Assembly: GCA_003244105.1 (NCBI GenBank)
Contig: QHBK01000004.1
Coordinates: 85,980 to 149,979, forward strand
Origin: Candidatus Eremiobacter antarcticus
Lineage (GTDB): Bacteria > Vulcanimicrobiota > Vulcanimicrobiia > Eremiobacterales > Eremiobacteraceae
DNA: 64,000 nt
Direction of reading: 5' to 3'
Shown piece by piece: positions 51,530 to 61,248 of this stretch; the stretch's first letter is position 1, and each line of letters starts with the position of its first letter. Position numbers and translations under genes: made by a program. The notes below the pieces were generated by a model that saw only the letters and a list, made by a program, of their open reading frames with translations, was not told the origin of the DNA and did not search any database.

Positions 51530-52899
51530 TGCGCAGCCTCTTCGACGCGCCGCCCATCTCCGTCGGGGAACTATGTCGCCGGATTCAGCGCGCGCTGCGC
51601 AGTCAGTTCCCGGCTCCGGTGCGAGTGTTCGGGGAGATCTCCAGATGTCGCGTCGTCGACGGCAACATCTACTTCTCGCTGAGGGACGCCGGGAGCATCA
51701 TCGCGTGCTTCTGCTTTCGAGGCACCGCCGAGCGCATGAGCGTGAAGTTTCCTTTGGCCGACGGGTTGGCGGTGGAGATCGAAGGGCAAGTCGATATCTA
51801 CCAGCCGAAGAGCTCATATCAGCTGCTGGTTCACGATATCGTACCCGTCGGCACGGGAGCGCTTCACCTGCAATTCGAGCTGCTCAAGGAGAAGCTCGAA
51901 CGTGAAGGCCTCTTCTCGGACGCGCGCAAACGGCCCATTCCGTCGTTCATCGCAAGCGTGGCGATCATCACGAGCGCCAGCGCCGCCGCGCTGCAGGACT
52001 TCATGGTCACGTGCAAGCGGCGCGGAGCGCACGTCCGCATTACTCATGTGCACGCTCCGGTGCAAGGCGCCGTGGCCGCCGGCGCATTGGCTCGCGCGAT
52101 CGTGCGGGCCGGCACGCTCGACGTCGACGTCGTCGTCGTTGCACGGGGCGGCGGTTCGCTCGAAGATCTGTGGGCTTTCAACACCGAAATGGTCGCGCGC
52201 GCGATCGCTCGATGCGGGAAACCGGTCATCAGCGCGGTCGGCCACCAAACCGACTTCACGATAGCGGACTTCGTGGCAGACCGGCGAGTCGCCACGCCGA
52301 CGGCGGCGGCGGAGCTGGTGGCAAGCGAGCGAGAAGCGCTTCTGAAGCGAATACTGACGTGCGAACTTCGTTTGCGCCGCGAGCTCGCGCGCGCAACGCT
52401 TAGCCACCGTCACGCCTTGGAAATCGCCCTGTCGGGCTTGCGCCGGTCCGCAACCGGCATCTACGCACTGAAGACGCAACGCGTCAAAGCGCTCGGCGTC
52501 CAGCTGGGGCGCTGCGATCCGAGAAGACAGATGAAGAGCCGCGAGAAACGGCTGGCCGTTGCCATCCAACGGCTGTCGCCCGCCGCCGGCCGTCTAATTT
52601 TTACTCGGCAGCAACAGCTCTCATCTTTGGACGGGGGTCTACGGCTCGGCGTGCGTACGGGCTTGGCGGCGCGCGCGGGCGCTTTTGCCTTCAGCGAAAC
52701 AAAGCTGCGCGCTCTCAGCCCGCGCCGCACGCTGGAGCGCGGGTACGCCATCGCGTATGACCGGCGCGGCCGAGTTCTCACCTCGAGCGCAAGCTCGCGC
52801 CTTGGAGATACCATCGGCGTTGAGCTTCACGCCGGCTGGCTTTCGGCAGTCGTGGCCGAGAAGAGAGAATCGCATGAGCAAGATGGCAGCCAAGGCTAA
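51529..52899 (+). CDS. xseA: Exodeoxyribonuclease VII large subunit
   Basis: The 456-residue subunit degrades single-stranded DNA from both ends. An OB-fold start (VFGEISRCRVVDGNIYFSLR) is followed by the catalytic region: LKEKLEREGLFSDARKRPIP, VAIITSASAAALQDF, VVVVARGGGSLEDLWAFN and PVISAVGHQTDFTIADFVAD with RVATPTAAAELV. The C-terminal coiled coil binds XseB. It overlaps xseB by 26 nt, giving coupled synthesis of both subunits. Confidence 0.95.
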   Translation: MRSLFDAPPISVGELCRRIQRALRSQFPAPVRVFGEISRCRVVDGNIYFSLRDAGSIIACFCFRGTAERMSVKFPLADGLAVEIEGQVDIYQPKSSYQLLVHDIVPVGTGALHLQFELLKEKLEREGLFSDARKRPIPSFIASVAIITSASAAALQDFMVTCKRRGAHVRITHVHAPVQGAVAAGALARAIVRAGTLDVDVVVVARGGGSLEDLWAFNTEMVARAIARCGKPVISAVGHQTDFTIADFVADRRVATPTAAAELVASEREALLKRILTCELRLRRELARATLSHRHALEIALSGLRRSATGIYALKTQRVKALGVQLGRCDPRRQMKSREKRLAVAIQRLSPAAGRLIFTRQQQLSSLDGGLRLGVRTGLAARAGAFAFSETKLRALSPRRTLERGYAIAYDRRGRVLTSSASSRLGDTIGVELHAGWLSAVVAEKRESHEQDGSQG

Positions 52900-53194
52900 G
52901 CCGCAAAACTTCGAGGAAGCGTTGGGCCGCTTGGAAGAGATCGTCAACCGCTTGGACGACGGGAACCTTCCGCTCGCGGATTCCTTGGAGCTGTTTAAAG
53001 AAGGCACTCGGCTGGCGGCGTTTTGCCGCCGCCTTTTGAGCGAGGCCGAACTCAGTGTGCAGGCCGCCTTAGAAGAGTCGAAGATCGATACAGAGTCAGC
53101 CGACACAGCGGCCGAAGGCGAAGAATTCGCGTCACAAGACGATCTCGGCCGTGATGACAGCGACGAAATCTCGGACGAAGCCACCGACGAATAA
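52874..53194 (+). CDS. xseB: Exodeoxyribonuclease VII small subunit
   Basis: The 106-residue partner of XseA has the typical helix FEEALGRLEEIVNRLDDGNLPL, ADSLELFKEGTRLA and LLSEAELSVQ. The last ~35 residues form an acidic, probably disordered tail (EEFASQDDLGRDDSDEIS), longer than in E. coli XseB (80 residues). The start ATG 52874 lies within xseA. The 3' end overlaps tlyA. Confidence 0.93.
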   Translation: MSKMAAKAKPQNFEEALGRLEEIVNRLDDGNLPLADSLELFKEGTRLAAFCRRLLSEAELSVQAALEESKIDTESADTAAEGEEFASQDDLGRDDSDEISDEATDE

Positions 53195-54002
53195 GCGGGT
53201 GCCGTCCAACGCGCGGCAGCGCTTGGACATAACGGTCGCCACGCAGCGCGCCGTTTCCCGTGAGCGTGCGCAGGCGCTGATTTTGGCGGGTCGCGTGAGC
53301 GTCAACGGCGCCATCGTCACAAAGGCCGGGTCGCAGGTGCCGGCCTCGGCTGCTGTCGACGTCACGCCGGACGACGGATACGTCGGCCGCGGAGGACGTA
53401 AGCTCGAGCACGCGTTGCAAGAGTTCGGCTGGTCTCCGGCAGGGCTACGCTGTTTAGATGTCGGCGCATCGACGGGTGGTTTCACGGACTGCTTGCTGCG
53501 AGCCGGAGCGCAATGCGTGACCGCCCTGGATGTCGGTTATGGGCAGCTCGCCTGGTCGTTGCGCAATGATGAGCGGGTCAGCGTCGTCGAGCGCTGCAAC
53601 TTTCGCACGGTGGGCGCTGCTGACTTAGGGGCGCCGTTCGCATTCTGCTGCGCAGACGTCTCGTTCATCTCGCTGACGAAACTGGCTTATAAATTCGCCG
53701 AAGTCATGGAGGACGCTGGGCGGCTGATCGTCTTGATCAAGCCGCAGTTCGAAGCGGGCCGAGCCGCAGTCTCCCGCGGAGGCGTCGTACGCGACCCTGA
53801 CGTTCAGCGCAGCGCGATCGAGTCCGTGATCGCCGCTCTCGCGCGAGCGCGCTTGACCGCCTCGTGTCTTACGTATTCACCTCTCAAAGGCCCGGCCGGC
53901 AATATCGAATTCTTGTTGGGCGCGATTCGCAACGCGGCCGCTGCGGTCAGCACCATTGACATAGCGGGGGCCGTCCGCGAAGCTCACGAAGCGCTCGACT
54001 GA
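53154..54002 (+). CDS. tlyA: TlyA-family rRNA (cytidine-2'-O)-methyltransferase
   Basis: The 282-residue protein has an N-terminal S4 RNA-binding domain (LDITVATQRAVSRERAQALI, AGRVSVNGAIVTKAGSQV) and an FtsJ-like methyltransferase domain (LRCLDVGASTGGFTDCLLRA, VTALDVGYGQLAWSLRND, CCADVSFISLTKLA, LIVLIKPQFEAGR). TlyA methylates cytidines in 16S and/or 23S rRNA and affects capreomycin sensitivity. ATG 53154 is taken rather than the GTG just before it. The xseA-xseB-tlyA-nadK order is common in Gram-positive-like lineages. It overlaps nadK by one base. Confidence 0.92.
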   Translation: MTATKSRTKPPTNKRVPSNARQRLDITVATQRAVSRERAQALILAGRVSVNGAIVTKAGSQVPASAAVDVTPDDGYVGRGGRKLEHALQEFGWSPAGLRCLDVGASTGGFTDCLLRAGAQCVTALDVGYGQLAWSLRNDERVSVVERCNFRTVGAADLGAPFAFCCADVSFISLTKLAYKFAEVMEDAGRLIVLIKPQFEAGRAAVSRGGVVRDPDVQRSAIESVIAALARARLTASCLTYSPLKGPAGNIEFLLGAIRNAAAAVSTIDIAGAVREAHEALD

Positions 54003-54895
54003 TGGCTCATCGCAAAGTTTCGAACTTGGCGCTGTTCGTCGATGTGCGGCGCAAGGCGGCTGTACAAGCGGCCAAGACGGTCGCGGTCATCGCAGGTCAA
54101 AACGGAGTAACGCTGCAGGCCGGCCCGGAGCAGGCGAAAGTTCTCGGTTTCAACGGAGCGGCCGCGGCGCCGGCCTTTCCGAAAGCAGCTGATCTCATGG
54201 TGTCGCTGGGAGGCGATGGAACGCTTCTGCGCGCCGCACATCTCGCAGGGCCGCTCGGCATCCCCATCATCGGCGTCGACTTCGGCAGGGTTGGGTTCCT
54301 GACGGAGGTGGCAGCGAGCGGCTATGAGACGGTCATCGCCGGTTTGCTGCGTGATGGCATAGAGCCCGAATCGCATATCGCGCTGTGCGCTCGGCTGGCG
54401 GGTTCCGAGAAGACCTTTTATGCGGTGAATGACGTCCACATCGATCGAAAGCATCACGGGCACATCGTCAACTTCGGCATTCATCTGAGCGGCGAAGCCA
54501 TAGCGAACATCCCTGCCGACGGCATCATCGTCGCCAGCCCGACCGGATCCACGGCATACCTGCTCTCAGCCGGCGGACCGATCATGTCTCCCAAGCTCCA
54601 GGCGATCGGCATCGCTCCGATCTGCCCCCACACGCTGTTCTCTCGGCCGCTGATCGTGAACGCGGAGGAAACGATCGAAATCACCGTGCCGAAAGAAAGC
54701 TCCGGAACACAGCTCTTCGTGGACGGACAGCCCGAAGTGGAGCTTGAACCGGGAGCGAAAATCGAGGTGACGCGTGCGGCCCGCGCGGTGGAGTTTGTGA
54801 GGTTGGACCGCCGCTATTTCTTCCACACGCTCGAGCGGAAGCTGCACTGGGGGACGTCGATCAAGCGGGCATTAGATGAAGAGCGAGAACCCTGA
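54002..54895 (+). CDS. nadK: NAD kinase
   Basis: The 297-residue enzyme phosphorylates NAD to NADP. Motifs are DLMVSLGGDGTLLRAAHLAG (GGDGT at about 70), IIGVDFGRVGFLTEV, YAVNDVHIDR (the NE/D motif), PADGIIVASPTGSTAYLLSAGGPI and ICPHTLFSRPLIV. It ends the long plus-strand run from uppP onward and is convergent with the chemosensory operon; no clear terminator is visible in the 20 nt between. Confidence 0.95.
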   Translation: MAHRKVSNLALFVDVRRKAAVQAAKTVAVIAGQNGVTLQAGPEQAKVLGFNGAAAAPAFPKAADLMVSLGGDGTLLRAAHLAGPLGIPIIGVDFGRVGFLTEVAASGYETVIAGLLRDGIEPESHIALCARLAGSEKTFYAVNDVHIDRKHHGHIVNFGIHLSGEAIANIPADGIIVASPTGSTAYLLSAGGPIMSPKLQAIGIAPICPHTLFSRPLIVNAEETIEITVPKESSGTQLFVDGQPEVELEPGAKIEVTRAARAVEFVRLDRRYFFHTLERKLHWGTSIKRALDEEREP

Positions 54896-54915
54896 GGCGC
54901 AGGACGAGGGGAAGA

Positions 54916-55299
54916 CTACGCTCCCGCGCCGTTGCCTGTCAGCAATTTCTCGATAGCCTGCAATAGCTTTCCGGTGTCGGCCGTTTTTGCGAAGTACAGA
55001 TCCGCGCCGGCCTTGTCACGCCAGTACTCATCCTTGGTTTCCCCTAAGGCGCTCATCAAAATCACAGGCGTTTTCGAGCGCTTGGGGTCGTCTTTGATGC
55101 GCCTGCACAACTCGTAGCCATCCATCTTCGGCATGATGACGTCGGCCAAGATGATATCCGCAGTTTCCGTATTGAGCGTTTTGAGGGCGGCCTCGCCATT
55201 GGCGGCAGTCAGCACCCGAAAGCCGGCCGCTACCAGCGCGGACTTCAGGTGAAACGACTGCGTGAGGCTGTCGTCCACCAGCAAGACCGTTTTGCTCAA
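54916..55299 (-). CDS. Single-domain response regulator (CheY-like)
   Basis: The 127-residue receiver domain shows TVLLVDDSLTQS (acidic pocket), ADIILADVIMPKMDG with phospho-acceptor Asp53, PVILMSALGETKDEY (Ser/Thr switch) and YFAKTADTGKL (Lys). It has no output domain. The start is a TTG that overlaps the cheB stop (TTGA). As the last gene of the chemosensory operon it is the likely diffusible output of CheA. Confidence 0.9.
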   Translation of the reverse strand: MSKTVLLVDDSLTQSFHLKSALVAAGFRVLTAANGEAALKTLNTETADIILADVIMPKMDGYELCRRIKDDPKRSKTPVILMSALGETKDEYWRDKAGADLYFAKTADTGKLLQAIEKLLTGNGAGA

Positions 55300-56351
55300 C
55301 TGTCTTTTCCTTTGTCCGGCGCAAGCAAATCTTTCAAGAGCGCCGCGATCGTCGTTGGATCGGCCGAACACTCCACGGCGCCGACGTCGACGGCTGCGGC
55401 GGGCATGCCATAGATGATGGACGTGCGCTGGTCTTGGGCGAATGTCTTGCCGCCTTTGGTCCGCACGGCGAGAAGGCCGGCAGCGCCGTCCTTTCCCATG
55501 CCGGAGAGCAAGACGGCGGCGCAACGCGAGCCGAAAATCCGAGCGGCGGATTCGAAGAGCGCGTCCACCGAGGGGGCGAGCTTGCGGCTCTTACCGGCGG
55601 CGTTCTCGACCGCTAACGTCGTACGATTTTTCAGCTTGAGATCGCTCTCCGGACGGGCGACGTAGACAGTCCCGGGGACGAGCGCTTCGTCGGCGTCCGC
55701 CAGTTTGACGTGCAAGCGCGTCTCCGCGTTCAGCCACTTCACCAGGCCTTCGACGAACGGGGCGGCGATATGTTGCACCACGAGTATCGGCGCGGCAAAA
55801 TCTTCGTCCAGTCCGGCCAGCAACTGCATGAGCGCGTTCGGCCCGCCGGTGGACGCGCCCACGACAACGCATTCGATGGCGCCCGCGACCGGCAGCCGCT
55901 TCCGCCGATCGACGTCGAGCGGCGGATGCGTAGGTACCGACCGAGACTGCGCAAGCGAGGCGATACGCTCGTTGAGATCCGAGAAGAAGCCCGCATGCGT
56001 GCTTTGGTCGGCGGCCGGGTGCGGGATAACGTCCGCTGCGCCGGCCAGCAACGCTCGGAAGGCGAGCCCTGGGGATCCGTCCTGCGAAGGAGTGCTGATC
56101 GCGATGATGGGGAGATGGTGCTGCGCCAACACGCGGGCGATCGCGTCGAAGGCCGCTTCGTCCGGCAGTGCGAGGTCAACGGTCATCACGTCTGGTGAGA
56201 GAGCCAACTGCATGGCGACCGCTTCATCTGCGTTCAGCGCGGCGCCAGCGACCGCCAGGCGCGGATCGTTGCTGATGCCGGAACTCAGCCGTGCCGCGGC
56301 TTCCGGAGAAGACTCGACGATGAGAATGCGCGCCCAGCGAGCGGTGTTCAT
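55296..56351 (-). CDS. cheB: Chemotaxis protein-glutamate methylesterase CheB
   Basis: The 351-residue protein removes methyl groups from receptors in adaptation. The N-terminal receiver has acceptor Asp59 (VMTVDLALPDE). Its acidic pocket reads ILIVESSPE instead of IVDDS, so phosphorylation may be altered. The esterase domain has the triad in VVVGASTGGPNAL (Ser167), VVQHIAAPF (His194) and LLSGMGKDGAAG (Asp288). It overlaps cheA (ATGA). Confidence 0.93.
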   Translation of the reverse strand: MNTARWARILIVESSPEAAARLSSGISNDPRLAVAGAALNADEAVAMQLALSPDVMTVDLALPDEAAFDAIARVLAQHHLPIIAISTPSQDGSPGLAFRALLAGAADVIPHPAADQSTHAGFFSDLNERIASLAQSRSVPTHPPLDVDRRKRLPVAGAIECVVVGASTGGPNALMQLLAGLDEDFAAPILVVQHIAAPFVEGLVKWLNAETRLHVKLADADEALVPGTVYVARPESDLKLKNRTTLAVENAAGKSRKLAPSVDALFESAARIFGSRCAAVLLSGMGKDGAAGLLAVRTKGGKTFAQDQRTSIIYGMPAAAVDVGAVECSADPTTIAALLKDLLAPDKGKDS

Positions 56352-58558
56352 ACGGTGAGCCGCTGCACGGTTTCTAACAGTTCCTTTTCGTTGAAGAGAC
56401 TCTTGACGATGTAGGCATCCGCGCCCGCTTCGAAGCCGCGGCGGCGCTCATCGTCTTTGGACAAGGATGTGATCAGGACGAAGGGCGTGTTCGCCCAGCG
56501 CTGTTCGCCTTTGACGCGCGCACACAGATCCCAGCCGTTCATGTTGGGCATCTCAATATCGCTCACGATGCAATCGTAGTGGCCGCTCTGGATCTTCGCC
56601 CATGCGTCCACGCCGTCCACCGCTGTTGACGCATCGTAGCCGGCGCTCATCATGATGCTGCGCAAGAGCGTTCGGGTGGTGAGGGAATCGTCGACGATCA
56701 AAAGGTTGGGCTTCGCGGCGGCCGGCGCGGTTCGCATCGTGCCGCCGGACTGCCGGTCGTGGGCTGCATTCACAAGGTATTCGCCATCGAGGACGCACAT
56801 CGCACTGCCGGAAGCCAGCACGCAATAGCCCGCCATTCCGGGCAATTGCGCCAGCGGCCAGGGCAATGCTTTGATGATGACGTCGCTGACGTCGGTGAGG
56901 TTGTCGACTACGAACGCCGCTCGCCGCTCGCCCTGTTGCAGCGTCACGGCCACTACTTTGTCATCTGCCCCGAAATCCACGGAGTTATCGCCACCCGAAA
57001 GCGCGGTCAGCGGCAACAACGGAATCACTTCGCCGCGTACGGTTGCGCTCAGACGGCCGTCTATCTCAAGCGCATCGCTGGAACGCAGGACATTTGCCTC
57101 GCGGATGTCGGCGAGCCGCACGCACACATCGAAACCGCCGGAACGCAACTGCAGCACAGGCGACCACAACAGGGTGACCGGCACCGTCAGCAAGAGCCGC
57201 AACCCTTTGCCTGGAGCGTTTTCGACTTGATACGTGCCGCGCAACTGGCGTACGCACTCGGCGACGATATCGAGGCCCACGCCGCGGCCGCTGATCGAGT
57301 CGGTCTCCTCAGTCGTGGAAAACCCCGGCTTGAAGAGGTACGGGATCAGCTTGCCTTCCGGCAACGCCTGCGCTTCCTCAGGAGCAGCGAGTCCCTGAGC
57401 GACTGCCGCGGCGCGGATACGCTCGCTGTCCAGCCCCCGCCCATCGTCCTCGACCGCTATCGTCGCGCTGGCCGTTCCCGTGCTGACGGAGATCTTGATG
57501 AGTCCCGCCGGCGGCTTGCCGGCCTCAACGCGCTGCTCGGGCGTTTCAATACCGTGCGCGATCGCGTTCTTCACCATCTGGATCAGCGGCTCCATCAGGC
57601 GATCGAGCACGCTCTTGCCGATCTCGACCTCTGCGCCATAGATCTTCAGCTCAACCTTCTTGCCGAGCGCCAAGGCGGTATCGCGCGCCAGGCGTGGCAT
57701 GCCCGCGAGAATCGTGTTGACCGGCAGCATCCGCAAGCTCGCAAGCCCTTGTCTCAGGTCCTCGAGCGAGCGTGGACGTCGCGCGTTGCGCTCGGTGATT
57801 GCCTTGACGAGCGCCTGCGTCGGATCACGCTGTTTGGAGATTCCCATGAGCGCTTGCTCCAAAGCTGCGTGCCGCAGATCGCGATCGTCGATCCGGTTGG
57901 CGGCGTCGATGCGATCGAACAGCGCTTCCACGCGCTCGCGCAAGTCCTTGAGGTCGTGCTCTTCGAGCACATGCCAGCGCATGAGCTCGTTGGGCGTGTT
58001 CAAGAGCGCCGAGATTTTCGCCTCACTGACGCGAAGCATATCGCCGGAGCGGCGGCGGTCAGCAGGACCGCCGGAATCGGACGCTCGCAGCTGCGGCAGA
58101 GCCGGGCTTGCGTCTGAGATTTTGACGCGAACGTTTGCATGCTCGACCGCTGCCTCGCGGGCCCCAGGGACGTCGGCAGATGTTAGGCGTCGTACCGCGG
58201 ACAGTACATCGGGTTCGTCCGAGGAACGGCCCGCATCGGCTGCGAGAAGCGACTCGATAGCGTCTCTGCCGGCGAACAGCTTGGCGATGTACACTGCGCT
58301 GAGATGCTGCCGCCCTTCGCGTGCCTGCGCCAACATGGTCTCCATCGCGTGCGCGACGGCTTCGAGGCCGCTGTAGCCCACCATGCGCGCTGCGCCCTTG
58401 ATGCTGTGCACCCGCCGAAAGGTCTCGTACAGGGCCGCCTGGTCTAAGGGCGTGGCCTCCAGCTTGAGCAGCAGGGGATTGAGAGCGGCGACGTGCTCGT
58501 CACATTCCGCCCTGAAGATGCTGTTGAGCTCCAGCAGCTCTGCTGCCGAAACATCCAT
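56348..58558 (-). CDS. cheA: Chemotaxis histidine kinase CheA with a C-terminal receiver domain
   Basis: The 736-residue hybrid kinase has an N-terminal HPt domain with His51 in FRRVHSIKGAARM. The dimerisation and ATPase region includes LIQMVKNAIAHGIE (N box), VEDDGRGLD (G1) and GFSTTEETDSISGRGVGLD. A CheW-like coupling domain is next (about 465-590), and a receiver domain ends the protein (NLLIVDDSLTTRTLLR, Asp667 in VSDIEMPNMNGWDL). The CheA-REC layout is typical of non-flagellar or gliding/twitching chemosensory systems. It lies between mcp and cheB. Confidence 0.94.
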   Translation of the reverse strand: MDVSAAELLELNSIFRAECDEHVAALNPLLLKLEATPLDQAALYETFRRVHSIKGAARMVGYSGLEAVAHAMETMLAQAREGRQHLSAVYIAKLFAGRDAIESLLAADAGRSSDEPDVLSAVRRLTSADVPGAREAAVEHANVRVKISDASPALPQLRASDSGGPADRRRSGDMLRVSEAKISALLNTPNELMRWHVLEEHDLKDLRERVEALFDRIDAANRIDDRDLRHAALEQALMGISKQRDPTQALVKAITERNARRPRSLEDLRQGLASLRMLPVNTILAGMPRLARDTALALGKKVELKIYGAEVEIGKSVLDRLMEPLIQMVKNAIAHGIETPEQRVEAGKPPAGLIKISVSTGTASATIAVEDDGRGLDSERIRAAAVAQGLAAPEEAQALPEGKLIPYLFKPGFSTTEETDSISGRGVGLDIVAECVRQLRGTYQVENAPGKGLRLLLTVPVTLLWSPVLQLRSGGFDVCVRLADIREANVLRSSDALEIDGRLSATVRGEVIPLLPLTALSGGDNSVDFGADDKVVAVTLQQGERRAAFVVDNLTDVSDVIIKALPWPLAQLPGMAGYCVLASGSAMCVLDGEYLVNAAHDRQSGGTMRTAPAAAKPNLLIVDDSLTTRTLLRSIMMSAGYDASTAVDGVDAWAKIQSGHYDCIVSDIEMPNMNGWDLCARVKGEQRWANTPFVLITSLSKDDERRRGFEAGADAYIVKSLFNEKELLETVQRLTV

Positions 58559-58574
58559 GCCGTTTCGCTATCCG

Positions 58575-60230
58575 TCAGATCCGGTACGCTGCGACCATGT
58601 GCTTCAGCCCAAGCGAGAGGTCGTTCAGCCGCTGCGTCGCCTCTTGCGTCTGGCCGCTTGCCGATACGGCCTCGCGCATCGCCGCATTGATGCCGGTGAT
58701 GCTTTGCGTGACCTGTTCGATGCCGTGGGACTGCTGTTTGGCCGCCAGCGTTATCTCTTGCATCGAGTCCACCGTGTGCTGAAGCGTCTCGATGATTTCA
58801 GCGATGGCTTGACCAGTTTGAGCTGCATGCGTCGCATTTTCGTCGACGTTGCGGCTGCCCTCGATCATCGCCATGACGGATTCGCCCGAGGCCCGCTGCA
58901 CTTCGCGGGTGAGGACATCGATGCGCTCCGTTGCGGATTTGCTTTGATCGGCGAGCTTGCGGATCTCGGAAGCCACCACGGCGAAACCGCGGCCTTGTTC
59001 GCCGGCGCGCGCCGCCTCGACGGCCGCGTTGAGCGCCAGCAGGTTGGTCTGGGCCGCGAAATCGCCGACAGTTCTCGTGATGGTGCCGATCTGCGCGATC
59101 TGCTCGGACAGGTGGGCGATGCGATCGCTCGTGCTGCGGAAGCGGTCGCGCAAGGCCAACATCATGGACACGTTGGTCTCGACGTCAGCACGGCCGCGCC
59201 GGGCGATGTCGGCGCTCTCTTGGGATTTTGAGGAGATAGATTCGGCTTGCGATGCCGTGTTCTGCGACGAGGAATTCAGCTCTTGAATGGTCTGCGAGAT
59301 CTCGCTTATGGCCACCGACTGCTGTGTTGTCATGCGCTCTTGCTCTTGAGCGGTGGTGGCGATTTGCATGACGGCGACGGTCGATTCGTTGACCGTGAAC
59401 TGCACTTGCTGCAATGAGGAGCCGAGCCTGCTGACCATGTCGTTCAACGCATCGCCCAGCGTCTCCAATTCATCCTGGCTCTTGAGGTCCACTCGGCTCG
59501 TGAAATCGCCTGCGGCAATCGAGTTGGAGACAGCCGACAATTCGCGCGCCGCATTGCTGACGATATCGACATTCTTTTTGGCGACGAAGAAGGCGATGCC
59601 GGCCACGATCAGCGAGCTCGTGACGAGCAAGATGAGCTGAGCGAGCATCAGTGCCGACACCTGCCGCTCGCGCGTGTCGCGTTCTGCGTTCACCGCCTGT
59701 ATCACGTCACGCTGCGCGTCCAAGAATTTGGCGAGCTCGGTGTGTTCGGCCGCTATGCCGGCGGCGACTTGACTCTGGACGTGGTTATTAAGATTGGCGC
59801 CCGACACGATGTCTTGGATCGTGCCGTATTCCTCTTGCGCAGCTTCCGAGAGGGCAGCGATCGACTTCTGCAGGTTCGCGTTGTGAGCCGGACCGGCCAC
59901 GCTGTGCAGCCGGGCGATGTCCAAGGGAAGACCGCTCAACCCGGTGCGATAGAGGGAAAGCTCGGAGCTTTTTCCCGTGACACCGTATTGAGCGACGCCT
60001 GCGATCATGCTCAAGACATCATAGCGCAAGTCGGTTGTTGTCAAGATGATCGGCTGCAGGCTATCGATAACGCCGCGTTCGCGCTCGAAAATGACGCGCG
60101 GGAGGGCGACCGCGACAAAGATCTGCACGGCAATGATCGCACCCAAGAGAAAGACCATGCTCCAGATGCGCCGGCTGATCGTCTTCTGTTTGAAGTACTT
60201 GTCCTGGAGCGTCGTCAGTGTGCCGTGCAT
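58575..60230 (-). CDS. Methyl-accepting chemotaxis protein
   Basis: The 551-residue transmembrane receptor has TM1 at about 24-44 and TM2 at about 190-213 ([20 protein letters not shown]). Between them is an extracytoplasmic helical sensor of about 140 residues with no recognised ligand family. A HAMP domain follows ([20 protein letters not shown]), then a long coiled coil with the signalling hairpin [20 protein letters not shown] and [16 protein letters not shown]. The start ATG 60230 has AGAAGGAAG upstream; longer reading is not supported. It is the only receptor in the operon and the likely input to CheA. Confidence 0.94.
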   Translation of the reverse strand: MHGTLTTLQDKYFKQKTISRRIWSMVFLLGAIIAVQIFVAVALPRVIFERERGVIDSLQPIILTTTDLRYDVLSMIAGVAQYGVTGKSSELSLYRTGLSGLPLDIARLHSVAGPAHNANLQKSIAALSEAAQEEYGTIQDIVSGANLNNHVQSQVAAGIAAEHTELAKFLDAQRDVIQAVNAERDTRERQVSALMLAQLILLVTSSLIVAGIAFFVAKKNVDIVSNAARELSAVSNSIAAGDFTSRVDLKSQDELETLGDALNDMVSRLGSSLQQVQFTVNESTVAVMQIATTAQEQERMTTQQSVAISEISQTIQELNSSSQNTASQAESISSKSQESADIARRGRADVETNVSMMLALRDRFRSTSDRIAHLSEQIAQIGTITRTVGDFAAQTNLLALNAAVEAARAGEQGRGFAVVASEIRKLADQSKSATERIDVLTREVQRASGESVMAMIEGSRNVDENATHAAQTGQAIAEIIETLQHTVDSMQEITLAAKQQSHGIEQVTQSITGINAAMREAVSASGQTQEATQRLNDLSLGLKHMVAAYRI

Positions 60231-60261
60231 CGTGTCTTCCTTCTGAGTGTGGACGGCGGTG

Positions 60262-61248
60262 TCAAGCGGCCGCCGCTGAGTAATCAAAAGCTGATTGAGC
60301 GCTGTGGAGCAGCGCGGGGACATCGAGGAGCAGCACCGCTCCAGCCTCACTGCGGTATGCCGCTGCGAACAGTCCGCTTGGCCTCGGCATCGCATCGGAG
60401 GCTGCCAAGCGCGTGAGACCTTCCAGACTGTCGACCGGGATGGCCATCCTCTGGTCAGTGCCTCGAAGCTCTACGCCTTGAACGAGGGCTGGGAAGGGCT
60501 GTGGGGCCGTGCCCATCAAAGGCCGAGGATCGAGCAAGACGAGCGCTTCGCCCTTGCGATTGAGGAGCGAAACGGCCACCTGGCCGCGCGCGGGCACCGG
60601 CGAGTGCGGTTCGTCGGAGAAAAATCCGACGACGTCGGAGATGGCGACTGCGTAGCGTTGCGTTCCGATGGTGAACAATGCGGCCTCGATGCCCGCTTTC
60701 TCAGAATCCTCCGGTACGGCTGCCAGCGCTTGCGTGCGCGCCCACAATGGGTGCGATGCATCGTTGGGGCGTTGAAACAGCGGAAGTGCAGGGTCAGCAT
60801 CCCAGCGATCCGGCACGAGAAATCCGGCGGGGTCGATGATGGCGCACAGCCGCGGGGAACACGCGATGCCGGCGACGATGTTCGCGTTCACTCGACCGTC
60901 GCCGAAGATAGAGCCGCTCACCGCTTGTGGGTGGATCGGCAGGGTCACGAACTCGCTGACCTCGTCGAAGAACGCCGCAATGGTGGCAGAACCAGTGTCG
61001 ATGAAGATCACGAGATCGGTCGCCTCGACGGATCTGTTCGTCAGCCTCAAGGCTCTGCGCAGATCGAAGACTGGAATCACGCGGCCCTCGAAATGAACTG
61101 CGCCCGCTATGCCCGGCTGGACACAGGGTACGGAGAAGAGCAACGGAGCGGCGTGAACGGAGACGACCGCTGCGATCGGTATGGCCAATTCATAGGCCTC
61201 GACGCGTGCCAGCAAGTGAGTCGGTGAGCGCCCCGCGGAGTCGGTCAT
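60262..61248 (-). CDS. cheW: Double CheW-domain coupling protein
   Basis: The 328-residue protein has two CheW-like modules (about 10-150 and 185-318). The first shows [40 protein letters not shown] and [19 protein letters not shown]. The second shows [17 protein letters not shown] and [20 protein letters not shown]. Coupling proteins link receptors with CheA; a tandem arrangement may bridge two arrays or receptors. It overlaps cheR (ATGA). Confidence 0.88.
   Translation of the reverse strand: MTDSAGRSPTHLLARVEAYELAIPIAAVVSVHAAPLLFSVPCVQPGIAGAVHFEGRVIPVFDLRRALRLTNRSVEATDLVIFIDTGSATIAAFFDEVSEFVTLPIHPQAVSGSIFGDGRVNANIVAGIACSPRLCAIIDPAGFLVPDRWDADPALPLFQRPNDASHPLWARTQALAAVPEDSEKAGIEAALFTIGTQRYAVAISDVVGFFSDEPHSPVPARGQVAVSLLNRKGEALVLLDPRPLMGTAPQPFPALVQGVELRGTDQRMAIPVDSLEGLTRLAASDAMPRPSGLFAAAYRSEAGAVLLLDVPALLHSAQSAFDYSAAAA

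Noticed and set aside
56759..58117. 452-codon plus-strand open frame
   Set aside because: It is antisense to cheA, whose HPt, kinase, CheW and receiver motifs are all present.
60295..61227. 310-codon plus-strand open frame
   Set aside because: It is antisense to the double CheW gene and shows no recognisable protein features.
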